A stretch of DNA of 64,000 bases from Alphaproteobacteria bacterium (GCA_022819905.1 JAJEGJ010000012.1:1-64000); one strand, 5' to 3'. Numbered from the stretch's first letter, positions 43,397-53,211 are shown. A program made the numbers and translations. Notes: a model not told the origin generated them from the letters alone.

Positions 43397-44281
43397 TTAG
43401 TCATTTCCGATGACCGCCTGACAGGCTTCCGGCAGGTCGGCGAGCGTGAGTTCGGGCGGCACCTCTCCGGGTGCGGGTGGAGGCGGGTTCAGTGCTTCGT
43501 CGGTAAACCACCAGGCGAGTGTTGTGTCGCAACCGTCCCCTGCCGGCGGGGGTTCCTGATCAATGCATGCATCCCCGGGCGGGCACCGCAGGCGTACATG
43601 AAAATGGGAATCATGCCCCCACCACGGCCGCACCTTGCGCAGCCAGTTCGCGTCGCCGGGTTCTCTCGTGTCACAAAGCTGCCGCTTGATGGCGGCGTTC
43701 ACGAAAATGCGGACCACGGCGGGATCGCTTGCGGCGGTCTCCAGGAGCTCCGCATGCGCGCCGGTCCAGTGTTCGTTGACGTGGAGCCGGTCGGCCGAGA
43801 CGACCGAAGGGGAGCCGATCTCTTCGCGCTCCGCCGTACTCAAATTCAGCCTGCGTCCCGGGCGCAACCAGATGTCGACGTCCAGTCCGACCTGATGCGA
43901 CCGGTGGCCCGAGAGCATGGGGCCGCCACGCGGCTGGCTGATGTCGCCGACGTAGAGTCCCCCCCAGCCGACTGAACGCCCTTCCTGGGCCAAGCGCTCG
44001 ATGAAAGCGATCATGTCAGGGTGCCCCCAGTACCGATTTCGCGAGAGGCGCATGGCCTGCCAGTCGGGTCCCGATTCCGGGAGCTGAACGGCGCCTGCGA
44101 GGCATCCTGCCGAGTACCGGCCATGCGCCGCAGCCGAGCCCGCAGACGGCGCGTCAGTCGCGCCGAACGCGAATTTCGCCGGTTCTGCGGCCGCCGCGCC
44201 GCAGATGGCGAGCGCCGACACGGTGCCGATAAGGACGATGACCGGCTTCAGTGCGTCGAGGACCTGATGGAGGTTGAACAA
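43397..44281 (-). CDS. mepA: Penicillin-insensitive murein endopeptidase MepA
   Basis: A periplasmic LAS-family metallopeptidase cutting D-alanyl-meso-diaminopimelyl cross-links. It carries YVGDISQPRGGPMLSGHRSH and QVGLDVDIWLRP, with GHxxHxxGxDxD zinc ligands, and the C-terminal WWGHDSHFHVRLRCPPG with HxH. An N-terminal signal-like segment (VIVLIGTVSALAICGAAAAE) precedes it. No ATG lies near it: TTG 44281 is the tentative start, and the frame stays open to 44605. Confidence 0.88.
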   Translation of the reverse strand: MFNLHQVLDALKPVIVLIGTVSALAICGAAAAEPAKFAFGATDAPSAGSAAAHGRYSAGCLAGAVQLPESGPDWQAMRLSRNRYWGHPDMIAFIERLAQEGRSVGWGGLYVGDISQPRGGPMLSGHRSHQVGLDVDIWLRPGRRLNLSTAEREEIGSPSVVSADRLHVNEHWTGAHAELLETAASDPAVVRIFVNAAIKRQLCDTREPGDANWLRKVRPWWGHDSHFHVRLRCPPGDACIDQEPPPAGDGCDTTLAWWFTDEALNPPPPAPGEVPPELTLADLPEACQAVIGND

Positions 44282-44708
44282 GGGCTTTCGTCCGGTGGTA
44301 GGGCTTGGGCGGGCGGATGACCGTTCGCGCCGGCGCCGCGGGCGAAAGGTAGGCGTGGAAAGTGCGGGTCTCAATGGGCCGCTACCGGGAACAGTTTGGC
44401 CGGGGCGCGCGTCGGTACCGCCGAACCGCTGGCTGCGTCGGCCGTCGGTCCGTCCGGGTGTCGCGGCCCGAGGCTCCGCACCGCGCGGCCCGATGCACGG
44501 CCGAGATTCGCCATCGCGTCGAAGCGTCGATGCCGGCGCGGCTGCGCCGAATGGAGGGTGGCCCGGCGTGTCTGAGCGGTTGCGCTCCGGCAGGAACAAC
44601 GGCAAACTGTTTCATTCGGCCGCTCGAACCGATAGAAATACTGCAATATCAATACCTTAGAATCTGCTGAGGCCGTGGCGGGCTTGGACAAATCATGGGA
44701 TCGGAGCA
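44282..44708. other. Intergenic, divergent promoter region
   Basis: Lies between mepA (minus) and the UspA gene (plus). The last 80 bases are AT-richer and probably hold the uspA promoter, but I cannot fix its boxes. Confidence 0.35.
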
Positions 44709-45203
44709 ATGGCAGGAGAGCGCCCACGCGAACGGCCGGCCGGTCGGATCAAGTTCCTGGTCTGCATCGACGATAGCCAGGAGTGCCGCACGGCGCTGCG
44801 TTTCGCCTGCATGCGCGCCCAGAACACTGGCGGCAAGGTCAGCCTGATCTACGTCATCGAACCGGACGCCTTCAACCTAAGCGGGTCGGTCCAGGAGATC
44901 ATGGCCGAGGAGGCCCGTGATCAGGCGCGTGCCGCACTCGAAGAATGCGCGGGCGAAGTCTTCGAGGAGTTTGGCGTGCGGCCGGAGATGGCAGTACACC
45001 AGGGAGACAAGGCCAACACGATCCTGAAGACGATCGAGGAAGACGAGAGCATCAACATCCTGGTCTTGGGGGCTGCGCCGGAAGGCGCCGGTTCGAATCG
45101 ACTGATCTCCTACCTGTCGAGCCAAGTGACCAAGCGGCTCCACATTCCCCTCACCATCGTGCCGGGAGACCTGGACGATGAACGGCTCCGCTGGATCACC
45201 TAG
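44709..45203 (+). CDS. Universal stress protein (UspA family)
   Basis: A 164-residue Usp-fold protein: IKFLVCIDDSQECRTALRFA CM at the first strand, VSLIYVIEPD, and the nucleotide-loop region LVLGAAPEGAGSNRLISYLS then LHIPLTIVPGDL. The loop lacks the clear GxxGxxxxGS of ATP-binding Usps, so it may be a non-binding member. It lies just upstream of rpoH on the same strand, consistent with a stress role. Confidence 0.9.
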   Translation: MAGERPRERPAGRIKFLVCIDDSQECRTALRFACMRAQNTGGKVSLIYVIEPDAFNLSGSVQEIMAEEARDQARAALEECAGEVFEEFGVRPEMAVHQGDKANTILKTIEEDESINILVLGAAPEGAGSNRLISYLSSQVTKRLHIPLTIVPGDLDDERLRWIT

Positions 45204-45377
45204 GGGTGCGGGCCGGGTAACCGCCAGCAGGTTCACTCCTCTACTAACAATTCTGTGAATATGTCGTTATTGCGCGAATTTGCGCATAGCGTGGCATGGG
45301 AACCGAATGTGCATCGACCGTTGCCCGTTCTGGTCCGCGGAACCGTGATCGCTCATTCGGCGGAAAGAGGGGAGTTG

Positions 45378-46259
45378 ATGGAAAAATTACCCCAGAGCCC
45401 GAATCGCTCGACGACCACCAAGAATATCGTGAACTATGCCATGCGCGCCCCCCTGCTTACCCCGGAACGCGAGCGCGAACTGGCGCTCCGGTGGCGGGAG
45501 GAAGGCGACGTGGCCGCCATGCACGAGCTGGTCGAAGCCCATGCCCGGCTGGCCATTTCCATCGCCAAGCGGTTCCGCAACTACAACGTGCCAATGTCTG
45601 ATCTGATCCAGGAAGCGCACATCGGTTTGGTGCAGGCTGCCGACCGTTTCGACCCCGAGCGCGGCGTGCGGTTCTCGACATGCGCCAGCTGGTGGGTTCG
45701 TGCGGCCATCCAGGACTACGTATTGAGAAATTGGTCCGTCGTGCGGACCAGCACGACCGCAGCGCAGAAGTCCTTGTTTTTCGGCTTGTCTCGTTACCGT
45801 GCCCGGCTGGCGGGATACGGGGATGCTGAACTGACTCCGGAACATCGTGACATCGTCGCTCGCTCCCTGGGCGTAACCCAAGCCGAAGTCGAGCGCATGG
45901 AGCACCGGCTGGGCGCCGCTGGCGACACCTCCCTGAACCAGGCCCTGTATGAAGACGGCACCGAGGAGCGCCAGGATGCGGTGGTCGACGAGCGGGAAGG
46001 CCCCGAGGCCGAGGTGGTGCAGCGGGTCGAGTACACCAAGCGGATGAGCTGGGTCCGCAAGGCGCTCCGGTCGCTGACGTTGCGGGAACGCCGGATCGTG
46101 AGGGCGCGCCATCTCGCCAAGACACCGCGAACGCTCGAAGAGCTGGGCTCCGAGCTGGGTGTCAGCAAGGAGCGGGTGCGACAGATCGAGCACCAGGCGA
46201 TCACCAAGCTGCGCCGCAAGGTGCTTGCCTTTCAGGATCTGGCCGCCGCGCCAGCCTAG
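45378..46259 (+). CDS. rpoH: Heat-shock sigma factor RpoH (sigma-32)
   Basis: A 293-residue group 3-like sigma factor. Region 2 is LVEAHARLAISIAKRFRNYN, VPMSDLIQEAHIGLVQAADR, FDPERGVRFSTCASWWVRAA and IQDYVLRNWSVVR; the RpoH box QKSLFFGLSRYRARL follows and region 4 has LGSELGVSKERVRQIEHQAI. ATG 45378 is set by GGGGAG upstream and by the alpha RpoH N-terminus (NRSTTTKNIVNYAMRAPLLT); a longer frame from 45255 has no similarity. An inverted repeat TGCGC-GAATTT-GCGCA (45271-45286) lies about 90 bases upstream. Confidence 0.93.
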   Translation: MEKLPQSPNRSTTTKNIVNYAMRAPLLTPERERELALRWREEGDVAAMHELVEAHARLAISIAKRFRNYNVPMSDLIQEAHIGLVQAADRFDPERGVRFSTCASWWVRAAIQDYVLRNWSVVRTSTTAAQKSLFFGLSRYRARLAGYGDAELTPEHRDIVARSLGVTQAEVERMEHRLGAAGDTSLNQALYEDGTEERQDAVVDEREGPEAEVVQRVEYTKRMSWVRKALRSLTLRERRIVRARHLAKTPRTLEELGSELGVSKERVRQIEHQAITKLRRKVLAFQDLAAAPA

Positions 46260-46273
46260 ATTCCCTCCCCGGT

Positions 46274-46302
46274 CTTGCATTCGCGCCGGGTTCTCTCCAT
46301 AT
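46274..46302 (+). promoter_or_regulatory. RpoH-type promoter upstream of htpG
   Basis: CTTGCA (46274-46279), 17-base spacer, CCATAT (46297-46302). This agrees with the alphaproteobacterial heat-shock consensus (CTTG..., about 17 bases, CCnATnT). It lies between rpoH and htpG, 47 bases before the htpG ATG. A CGGGC-CGTT-GCCCG hairpin follows it. Confidence 0.6.
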
Positions 46303-46348
46303 CCGCTCAGCGGGCCGTTGCCCGCCGAGCGCATGGAGGATCCCGGGC

Positions 46349-48250
46349 ATGGCAGCAGCCAGCAAGGAAGCGTCGCCGGCAGAGCGGCACCCGTTTGAGG
46401 CAGAGGTCGGGCAGCTTCTCGACCTGATGGTGAACGCGCTGTACAGCCAGCGCGACGTGTTTTTGCGGGAACTCGTATCCAACGCGGCCGACGCGGCCGA
46501 CCGGCTCCGCTACGCAGCCCTGGCCAAGCCGGAACTTCTCGGTGACAGCCCGGATCCCCAGATCCTGCTGTCCGTCGATCCCAAATCCCGGGTGCTTGAG
46601 ATCGAGGACAACGGCATCGGGATGTCAAAAGCGGCCCTCGCCAAGGATCTCGGCACCATCGCTCGATCCGGAACCCGGGCCTTCGTGGAGCGAATGAAGA
46701 AGTCGGACGACGGCAAGCAGCAACCCGATCTCAGCCTGATCGGGCAGTTCGGTGTCGGCTTCTATTCGGCGTTCATGGTGGCCGAGCGAGTGGAAGTGGA
46801 AAGCGTCGCGGCCGGCACGACGAAGGGCTGGGTGTGGTCCTCCGATGGCCGCGGATCCTATGAGATCGCCCGAGCCCAGCGGACCCGGCGAGGGACCTGC
46901 GTGCGGTTGCACCTGCGGAAGGACGCCAGGGAATACCTGGAAGAGGCCCGGTTGCGGCACGTCGTGCGCACCTGGTCCGATCATGTGTCCGTACCGATCG
47001 AACTCCGGATCGGGCAGGATCAGCAGCCGCAAGTCATCAACACTGCCGCGGCCCTGTGGACCCGGCCGAAAAAGGAAATCACGTCCGAGCAATACGTTTC
47101 GTTCTATCGCGACGTCGGACACTGCTTCGATGAGCCCTGGATCACGCTTCACAACCGGGCGGAAGGCAAGCTCTCGTACATCACGCTCCTGTTCATTCCG
47201 ACCGAGCAACCCCTGGATCTGTACGACCCCGAACGGCGCCGGCAGCTGCGTCTCTTCGTCAAGCGGGTCTTCATCACCGACCGGACAGATGCCCTCATTC
47301 CGCCCTGGCTGCGGTTCGTCAGGGGGGTCGTCGATTCAGAGGACCTGTCCCTCAACGTCAGTCGGGAAATGCTGCAGCAGGATCCTCATGTCGCTCGCCT
47401 GCGTCAAAGCATCACCCGACGCGTGCTCAATGCGCTGAAGAACAAGGCGGAGAAGGAGCCAGAGGCGTACGCACGGTTTTGGAAGATCTTCGGCCCGGTG
47501 CTCAAGGAAGGCGTCTACGACGACGACGAGTGGCGAGACCGGTTGCTGGAGCTGCTTCGGTTCCGCTCCGCGGGCGGGCAGGCGTCCGACGAACTGGTCA
47601 GCCTCCCGGGGTATGTGGACCGGATGAAGGATGGGCAGGAAGAGATCTACTACATCTCGGGAGAGGACCCGGACCAGCTTGCCGAGAGCCCGCAGATCGA
47701 GGGTTTCCGGGCCCGCGGCCTTGAGGTGCTGCTGCTGTCGGACACGGTTGACGACTTCTGGGTGCCACGGGTCGGCGAGTACCAGGGGAAAGCGCTGCGT
47801 TCCGTGACCATGGGCGGTATCGACCTGTCCCGCTTTGAGCCGCAAGAGCCGGAGGCGGCCTCCGGGGAGACCCCTGACGTGGACGTGGAACAGCTGATCT
47901 CGAGGTTCAAGACGGTCCTGGGCGAGGCGGTGGCCGATGTGGTGCGGTCGGATCAGTTGACCGAATCGCCCGCCGTGCTGGTGGCACCCAAGGACGGCAT
48001 GGACCTACAGGTGGAAAAGTTGCTGCAGCGACACGGTCAACTGCAGCAGCTGTCCCGGAAAGTCCTGGAGATCAATCCGGCGAACGAACTGATCCGCGCC
48101 ATGGGGCGTGAGGATGTCAACGACCAGGAGTTCGACGACGCAGCGCATGTGCTGCTCGATCACGCGCGGTTGGTGGCCGGCGAGCCCGTATCCGATCTGG
48201 CGAAGTTCGGCAGGAGGACGAACCGGCTGATCAGCCGTGGGTTCGGTTGA
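46349..48250 (+). CDS. htpG: Chaperone protein HtpG (Hsp90)
   Basis: A 633-residue bacterial Hsp90. The N-terminal GHKL ATPase has QRDVFLRELVSNAADAADRL, DNGIGMSKAALAKDLGTIAR and IGQFGVGFYSAFMVAERVEV; the middle domain reads YITLLFIPTEQPLDLYDPER and RGVVDSEDLSLNVSREMLQQ; the C-terminal dimer domain ends in the plain bacterial tail. A heat-shock-type promoter precedes it, and rpoH lies just upstream. Confidence 0.97.
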   Translation: MAAASKEASPAERHPFEAEVGQLLDLMVNALYSQRDVFLRELVSNAADAADRLRYAALAKPELLGDSPDPQILLSVDPKSRVLEIEDNGIGMSKAALAKDLGTIARSGTRAFVERMKKSDDGKQQPDLSLIGQFGVGFYSAFMVAERVEVESVAAGTTKGWVWSSDGRGSYEIARAQRTRRGTCVRLHLRKDAREYLEEARLRHVVRTWSDHVSVPIELRIGQDQQPQVINTAAALWTRPKKEITSEQYVSFYRDVGHCFDEPWITLHNRAEGKLSYITLLFIPTEQPLDLYDPERRRQLRLFVKRVFITDRTDALIPPWLRFVRGVVDSEDLSLNVSREMLQQDPHVARLRQSITRRVLNALKNKAEKEPEAYARFWKIFGPVLKEGVYDDDEWRDRLLELLRFRSAGGQASDELVSLPGYVDRMKDGQEEIYYISGEDPDQLAESPQIEGFRARGLEVLLLSDTVDDFWVPRVGEYQGKALRSVTMGGIDLSRFEPQEPEAASGETPDVDVEQLISRFKTVLGEAVADVVRSDQLTESPAVLVAPKDGMDLQVEKLLQRHGQLQQLSRKVLEINPANELIRAMGREDVNDQEFDDAAHVLLDHARLVAGEPVSDLAKFGRRTNRLISRGFG

Positions 48251-48271
48251 GGGTCTTTCGCGGTCCCGGCA

Positions 48272-48985
48272 CTAGTCTACGACCGCGGCGCCCAGCACCT
48301 CTCCCTGCCCGTGGCGCTGGGCGATTACCGCCATGATCTGGCCCGGGTGATCGTCGAGATCCCGGGGTAGCGGTATGCGCTGGGCGCTGCCGTCCCAGTC
48401 GATGATCTTCCGGTACGTTCGCACCACGTTGAACGTCAGGAGATGGCGTCCCATGTTCTCGCCTCGAAGGACGCGGGTTTCACGCACGGGGTCGAATCGG
48501 ATCAGGTAGATCTCGGCGGGCGTATCGTGCCGGTTGGTGAGGATCTCGCTTTCGCCTTCAGTCTCGACGATTCGCAAGAGCGGTGTGGGCGGTGCCGTCT
48601 CGAGCGCGCGCTGCAATTCCCGCATCACCTGTGGCGCGCGAGAACCGACCACATCGACCTTGCCCGAGATCACCATTTGCGGGGTATAGACCCGTCCACT
48701 GGAAAGCCGCGACGCGTACGCCTTCTGCCGTCGGGTGGCCCACGGAGCGGCAAAACTGTCCTTCCAGCCGATGTAGTCCCAGTAGTCGACGTGAAACGAC
48801 AGCGCCAGGATGTCCGGGTTGCGTGCGATCCGGCCGATCACCGCGTGCGCGGGCGGGCAGGAGGAGCAGCCTTCCGACGTAAACAGCTCGACGACGACGG
48901 CGCGCTCACCCGCCTGCCCGATGATCGGAGCGAACAGAATCCCCGCTGCGACGGCCGCAGCGCCGTATGCACGGAAGCGTTTCAT
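48272..48985 (-). CDS. DUF1223 family secreted thioredoxin-like protein
   Basis: A 237-residue exported protein: signal (KRFRAYGAAAVAAGILFAPI), then VVVELFTSEGCSSCPPAHAV with a redox-like CSSC, DILALSFHVDYWDYIGWKDS and YTPQMVISGKVDVVGSR. The CxxC and the strand order are those of DUF1223 proteins, which have a thioredoxin-like fold in the periplasm. Function is unknown. ATG 48985 chosen by the signal peptide; the frame opens at 49006. Confidence 0.88.
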   Translation of the reverse strand: MKRFRAYGAAAVAAGILFAPIIGQAGERAVVVELFTSEGCSSCPPAHAVIGRIARNPDILALSFHVDYWDYIGWKDSFAAPWATRRQKAYASRLSSGRVYTPQMVISGKVDVVGSRAPQVMRELQRALETAPPTPLLRIVETEGESEILTNRHDTPAEIYLIRFDPVRETRVLRGENMGRHLLTFNVVRTYRKIIDWDGSAQRIPLPRDLDDHPGQIMAVIAQRHGQGEVLGAAVVD

Positions 48986-49303
48986 TCGTCGGTTATAGGG
49001 TGACACCTGCGCACTGGCTACCGGCGCGTGATCCTAGCCGATCGAGCCCGTGCTGACGGTCGCCGAGCGGAGACGGCATTCCGGGTCCAGGGGAACCTCC
49101 GCTCCGCCGCTTCGCTGGCGTCATGCGGGCCGTGCGGGGCGGCTGCGGCGGCTCGCGCCGACGGCCATTGGTGCAGGGAAGAGATCGGCGCTTGGCCCGA
49201 TCCGGCACCGGCCTTCACTGGACGCGGGCATCACGAACCCTGACAGCGAACACGAGATCGTCGCGGGTCTTCCGAAACGGAACCCGCCTCGGCCTGGCGT
49301 GGG
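48986..49303. other. Intergenic, no gene recognised
   Basis: Lies upstream of the DUF1223 gene and downstream of acnA, both on the minus strand. No gene or obvious terminator is visible. Confidence 0.35.
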
Positions 49304-51946
49304 TCAGGCCGCTTGCGCCATGCGCCGCAGCACGGTGAGAAGGATTCCGCCGTTTCGGAAATGTTCGGCCTCATCCGAGGTGTCAACACGGCTACGCAGC
49401 GGGAACTCCTGCCGGCTGCCATCGGCCCGCAACACGGTGAGTTGCAGCCGGTCCCGCGGCTTGATGCCCCCATCCAGACCCGACACGTGAAACAGTTCGG
49501 TACCGTCGAGGCCAAGGTCCTGACGAGTGACGCCGCCTTCGAACACGAGCGGCAGCACGCCCATGCCGATCAGGTTGGTGCGGTGGATGCGTTCAAAGCT
49601 CTCTGCGATCACAGCCCGGACTCCCAGTAGCCGCGTCCCCTTGGCAGCCCAATCGCGGGACGAACCCGTTCCGTACTCCCGCCCGGCGATGACAATCAGC
49701 GGCACGTCGTCGGCTCGGTACCGCTCGGCAGCGGCGTAGATGGAGAGGATCTCGCCGCTGGGCTGGTGCCGCGTGAAGCCTCCCTCGGTGCCCGGCGCGA
49801 GCTCGTTCCGGATGCGAATGTTGCCGAAGGTGCCCCGGAGCATGATTTCGTGGTTGCCGCGGCGAGCACCAAACGAGTTGAACTCGACTGGTCGAACCTG
49901 CCGCTCGCTAAGCCATTCCCCGGCGGGACCGTCAGCCCGGATTGCGCCGGCCGGCGAAATGTGGTCGGTGGTCACGCTATCACCGAGCACCAGCAGGGCC
50001 CGGGCGTTGCGGACGTCACCCACCGGTGCGGGTTCAGGGGTCATGCCGTCGAAAAACGGTGGCCGCCGTACATAGGTGGATTCATCGTGCCAGCGGTACG
50101 TGGGGTCGCCGGTCGCGGCGATCGTCTGCCACGCCGCGGAACCCTCGAAAACCGCGCCGTAGCGGCGCCGAAACATCTCCGGCCTCAGCGACGTGGCAAT
50201 GGTGGACTGGATGTCGGCGTTGTCTGGCCAGAGGTCCCTGAGGAAGACATCGTTGCCGTCGGGGTCGGTTCCGAGCGGCTCGTTGGTGAGATCAAGATCC
50301 ATGGTACCGGCGATCGCGTAAGCCACGACCAGCGCTGGCGAGGCCAGCCAATTTGCCCGGACGTTCGGATGGATTCTTCCATCGAAGTAGCGTTTACCTG
50401 ACAGGACGGCCGAGACGGTCAGGCCGTCCCCGTGTTCAATCGCCTCGACAATGGCGGAATCGAGCGGTCCGGAGTTCCCGATGCAGGTGGTGCAGCCGTA
50501 TCCGACGAGATGAAACCCCAACTCTTTCAGGGGCGTCGTGAGGTCCGCCGCGTCCAGATAGTCCGTCACCACTTGGCTTCCGGGTGCGAGACTCGTCTTG
50601 ACCCAGGGCTTGCGGTCCAGGCCCCGTTCCCGTGCCGCCTTCGCGAGCAGCCCGGCAGCCACCATGGCCGAGGGATTCGAGGTGTTGGTGCAGCTTGTAA
50701 TGGCGGCTATGACCACGGAGCCGTTCGTGAGCGCGTAGTCGGTTCCGGACACCGGAACCGGCCGCCCGGAGACGTCGGCAAGACCGGCCATTGCTTGTTT
50801 CGCGGCGCGCAGTGGGACGCGGTCCTGCGGCCGTTTCGGCCCGGCGATGCTGGGCTCAACGGTGCCGAGGTTAAGTTCAAGCACGTCAGTGAATTCGGGG
50901 TCCGGGCCGTCAAAGTCCTGCCAGAGGCCCTGTTCTTTCGCGTACTGTTCGACGAGACGGATCCGGTGGCGGTCGCGGCCTGAGAGTTCGAGATAGCGCA
51001 GCGTTTCTCGGTCGACGGGAAAAAACCCGCAAGTGGCGCCATATTCCGGTGCCATGTTCGCCAGGGTTGCGCGGTCGGCCAGCGGCAGGTCACGCACTCC
51101 TGGGCCGAAGAATTCAACGAACTTCCCGACCACGCCGTGTTCGCGCAGCATCCGCGTCACGGTCAATACGAGGTCCGTGGCGCCGGCCCCTTCGGGAAGC
51201 CGTCCTCTCAGGCGAACCCCCACGACGTCGGGCACCAGCATCGAGATAGCGTTACCGAGCATGGCAGCTTCGGCTTCAATCCCTCCGACGCCCCAGCCCA
51301 GAACCGAGAGTCCGTTGACCATGGTCGTATGGCTGTCAGTCCCCACCACGGTGTCCGGGTAGGCAATCTTCCGTCCATCCTGTTCGCCGACCCACACAAC
51401 CTGCGCGAGATGCTCGAGGTTGACCTGGTGACAGATGCCGGTGCCCGGCGGAACGACCCGAAAGTTGTCGAAGGCTCCCGCCCCCCAACGCAGGAACTCG
51501 TAGCGCTCGCGATTGCGCTCGAACTCAAGATCGACGTTCCGCGCGAAGGCGCTGTCGGCGGCAAACTGATCGACCATGACGGAATGGTCGATCACGAGAT
51601 CCACGGGTGTCTGCGGATTGATGCGCTCGACCGGGACATCAACGGTCCGAGCGGCGTCCCGCATTGCGGCCAGGTCGGCCACGGCAGGTACACCCGTAAA
51701 GTCCTGCATGAGGATGCGCGCTGGCCGAAATCCGATCTCGCGCGGTTGTCCAGGCGTACCGTCGTTCGCCGCCAGCTTGACGAGACTGGCGTCGTCGCCT
51801 TGGCGGAGCAAGTTCTCCGCCAATACCCGAAGCGATCGAGGGAGATGCGCTATTTCCGGTAGCGCCGCGGCAGCCGCCGGTAGGCTGTAGTAGCCATACG
51901 TCTCGCCGTCGATGACGAGCGTGCGAAGAGTCTCTTGCGTATTCAA
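49304..51946 (-). CDS. acnA: Aconitate hydratase A
   Basis: An 880-residue aconitase isomerising citrate and isocitrate. The [4Fe-4S] cysteines are in IAAITSCTNTSNPSAM and HLVGYGCTTCIGNSGPLDSA. Also visible are VDLVIDHSVMVDQF, GVVGKFVEFFGPGVRDLPLA and the swivel domain with FNSFGARRGNHEIMLRGTFG and IVIAGREYGTGSSRDWAAKG. Length is normal for AcnA (IRP1 type). ATG 51946. Confidence 0.96.
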   Translation of the reverse strand: MNTQETLRTLVIDGETYGYYSLPAAAAALPEIAHLPRSLRVLAENLLRQGDDASLVKLAANDGTPGQPREIGFRPARILMQDFTGVPAVADLAAMRDAARTVDVPVERINPQTPVDLVIDHSVMVDQFAADSAFARNVDLEFERNRERYEFLRWGAGAFDNFRVVPPGTGICHQVNLEHLAQVVWVGEQDGRKIAYPDTVVGTDSHTTMVNGLSVLGWGVGGIEAEAAMLGNAISMLVPDVVGVRLRGRLPEGAGATDLVLTVTRMLREHGVVGKFVEFFGPGVRDLPLADRATLANMAPEYGATCGFFPVDRETLRYLELSGRDRHRIRLVEQYAKEQGLWQDFDGPDPEFTDVLELNLGTVEPSIAGPKRPQDRVPLRAAKQAMAGLADVSGRPVPVSGTDYALTNGSVVIAAITSCTNTSNPSAMVAAGLLAKAARERGLDRKPWVKTSLAPGSQVVTDYLDAADLTTPLKELGFHLVGYGCTTCIGNSGPLDSAIVEAIEHGDGLTVSAVLSGKRYFDGRIHPNVRANWLASPALVVAYAIAGTMDLDLTNEPLGTDPDGNDVFLRDLWPDNADIQSTIATSLRPEMFRRRYGAVFEGSAAWQTIAATGDPTYRWHDESTYVRRPPFFDGMTPEPAPVGDVRNARALLVLGDSVTTDHISPAGAIRADGPAGEWLSERQVRPVEFNSFGARRGNHEIMLRGTFGNIRIRNELAPGTEGGFTRHQPSGEILSIYAAAERYRADDVPLIVIAGREYGTGSSRDWAAKGTRLLGVRAVIAESFERIHRTNLIGMGVLPLVFEGGVTRQDLGLDGTELFHVSGLDGGIKPRDRLQLTVLRADGSRQEFPLRSRVDTSDEAEHFRNGGILLTVLRRMAQAA

Positions 51947-51986
51947 CGGGCCCCCTCCGGCACCGAATCTAGGCTGTTACGAGGTT

Positions 51987-53111
51987 TCAGGTTGCCCTTC
52001 GCAGCACGCCTTCCAGCCGCTGCGCGGCTTTTTCCTCGGTCAGGTTCTTTTCAGCAGCGGCCAGCTCCCGGGAGAACCGGTCGAGGGCGTCCTTGTAGAG
52101 TTCACGTTCGCTGAACGACTGCTCGGGGCCGTCCGGGGCCCGATACAAGTCTCGGAGGACCTCCGCGATCTGCACGAGGTCTCCGGAATGCAGTTTGCTC
52201 TCGTAGTCCTGGGCGCGCCGGCTCCACATGGTGCGGGAAATCCGGGCAGGCTTTTTCAGCGTGTTGGTAGCTGCCTGGATCTGGGACTTGCTGCTGATCG
52301 GCCGGAGTCCCAGCTCCTGCAGACGGGTAACGGGAATCTTCAGTCGGGCCATTTCGCGGCCGTACGCAATCGTAATGAGCTCCAGCATTTCGCCGCCCAT
52401 CGACTGCTTCTCCGATCCGACTACCCGTCCCGGCCCATGCGAGGGATGAACAACCCAATTGCCGTTCTTGAAACCTTCCGGCCGCGGCGAAGTGCGCTTC
52501 CGCGCAACCGGCCGTTTCGGCCTGGGGTCCGGCTTCGGCTTAGCTGCAGCCGCGGTCGTCACGGATTTCGCCGCTTGGCCCGCAGCAGCTTTCGTCTTGT
52601 TCGCAGCTTTCGAAGCGTCATCCGCAGCAACGCGGGTCGCCGGAGCGGCGGCGGCCGACCCACTGCTCCCAGCCTTCGCAGCGGCGGTGGTACGGGCGGT
52701 CTTGGCCGGGGACGTCGATTTCGGGGCAGCCTTCGTCTTCGCCGCGACCTTCGTCTTCGGCGCAGCCTTGGCGTTGGCCGATGCCTTGGCCTTCTTGGCG
52801 GTGTCGGTCGCGACCTTGCCGGGTTTGGCGGTCGTCGATGGTGCGGCCGCCGCCTTGGCCTTCGACTTGGACGGCGCTGCCGCCGCCTTGGCGCTGACCG
52901 TCTTTTTCGGTGCGGCGGCTGCGTCCTTCGACCGTGCAGCCGTCTTTGCAGTTGCCTTCGGGGCCGTCTTGGCGCTCTTCGTGGTGGCGGCCGCCGCTGT
53001 CTTCGCGGAACGTTCGGTGGTGGACGTCGACTTGGAAGCGGTTGGCGGTTTGCGCCGCGCCTTGGTGGATCTCGACTTGGACGAGGATGTCTTCGATGCG
53101 GTAGCGGTCAT
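51987..53111 (-). CDS. carD: CarD-family regulator with histone H1-like N-terminal tail
   Basis: A 374-residue protein in two parts. Residues 1-210 are an extreme Lys/Ala/Thr/Ser tail with motifs such as KAAPKTKVAAKTKAAPKS, like histone H1 or AlgP. The rest is a complete CarD/CdnL module: FKNGNWVVHPSHGPGRVVGS with the RNA-polymerase-beta-binding Tudor-like fold, RLKIPVTRLQELGLRPISSK, then KKPARISRTMWSRRAQDYES and LHSGDLVQIAEVLRDLYRAP. CarD stabilises open complexes at rRNA and other promoters. The tail presumably adds non-specific DNA binding. Confidence 0.85.
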   Translation of the reverse strand: MTATASKTSSSKSRSTKARRKPPTASKSTSTTERSAKTAAAATTKSAKTAPKATAKTAARSKDAAAAPKKTVSAKAAAAPSKSKAKAAAAPSTTAKPGKVATDTAKKAKASANAKAAPKTKVAAKTKAAPKSTSPAKTARTTAAAKAGSSGSAAAAPATRVAADDASKAANKTKAAAGQAAKSVTTAAAAKPKPDPRPKRPVARKRTSPRPEGFKNGNWVVHPSHGPGRVVGSEKQSMGGEMLELITIAYGREMARLKIPVTRLQELGLRPISSKSQIQAATNTLKKPARISRTMWSRRAQDYESKLHSGDLVQIAEVLRDLYRAPDGPEQSFSERELYKDALDRFSRELAAAEKNLTEEKAAQRLEGVLRRAT

Positions 53112-53211
53112 TGGTCTCGGCTTCCGAATGGCGGATCAAACCGGTCGACGGAACGGGGACCGGCCGTACAGGCCGGGACGGCTTGCCCGGACGTTGGGAT
53201 CCAGCTCCGCA

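Noticed and set aside
44560-44660. Sequence resembling the 5' part of a tRNA-Ser gene
   Set aside because: The anticodon arm and T-arm do not fold and no CCA end follows.
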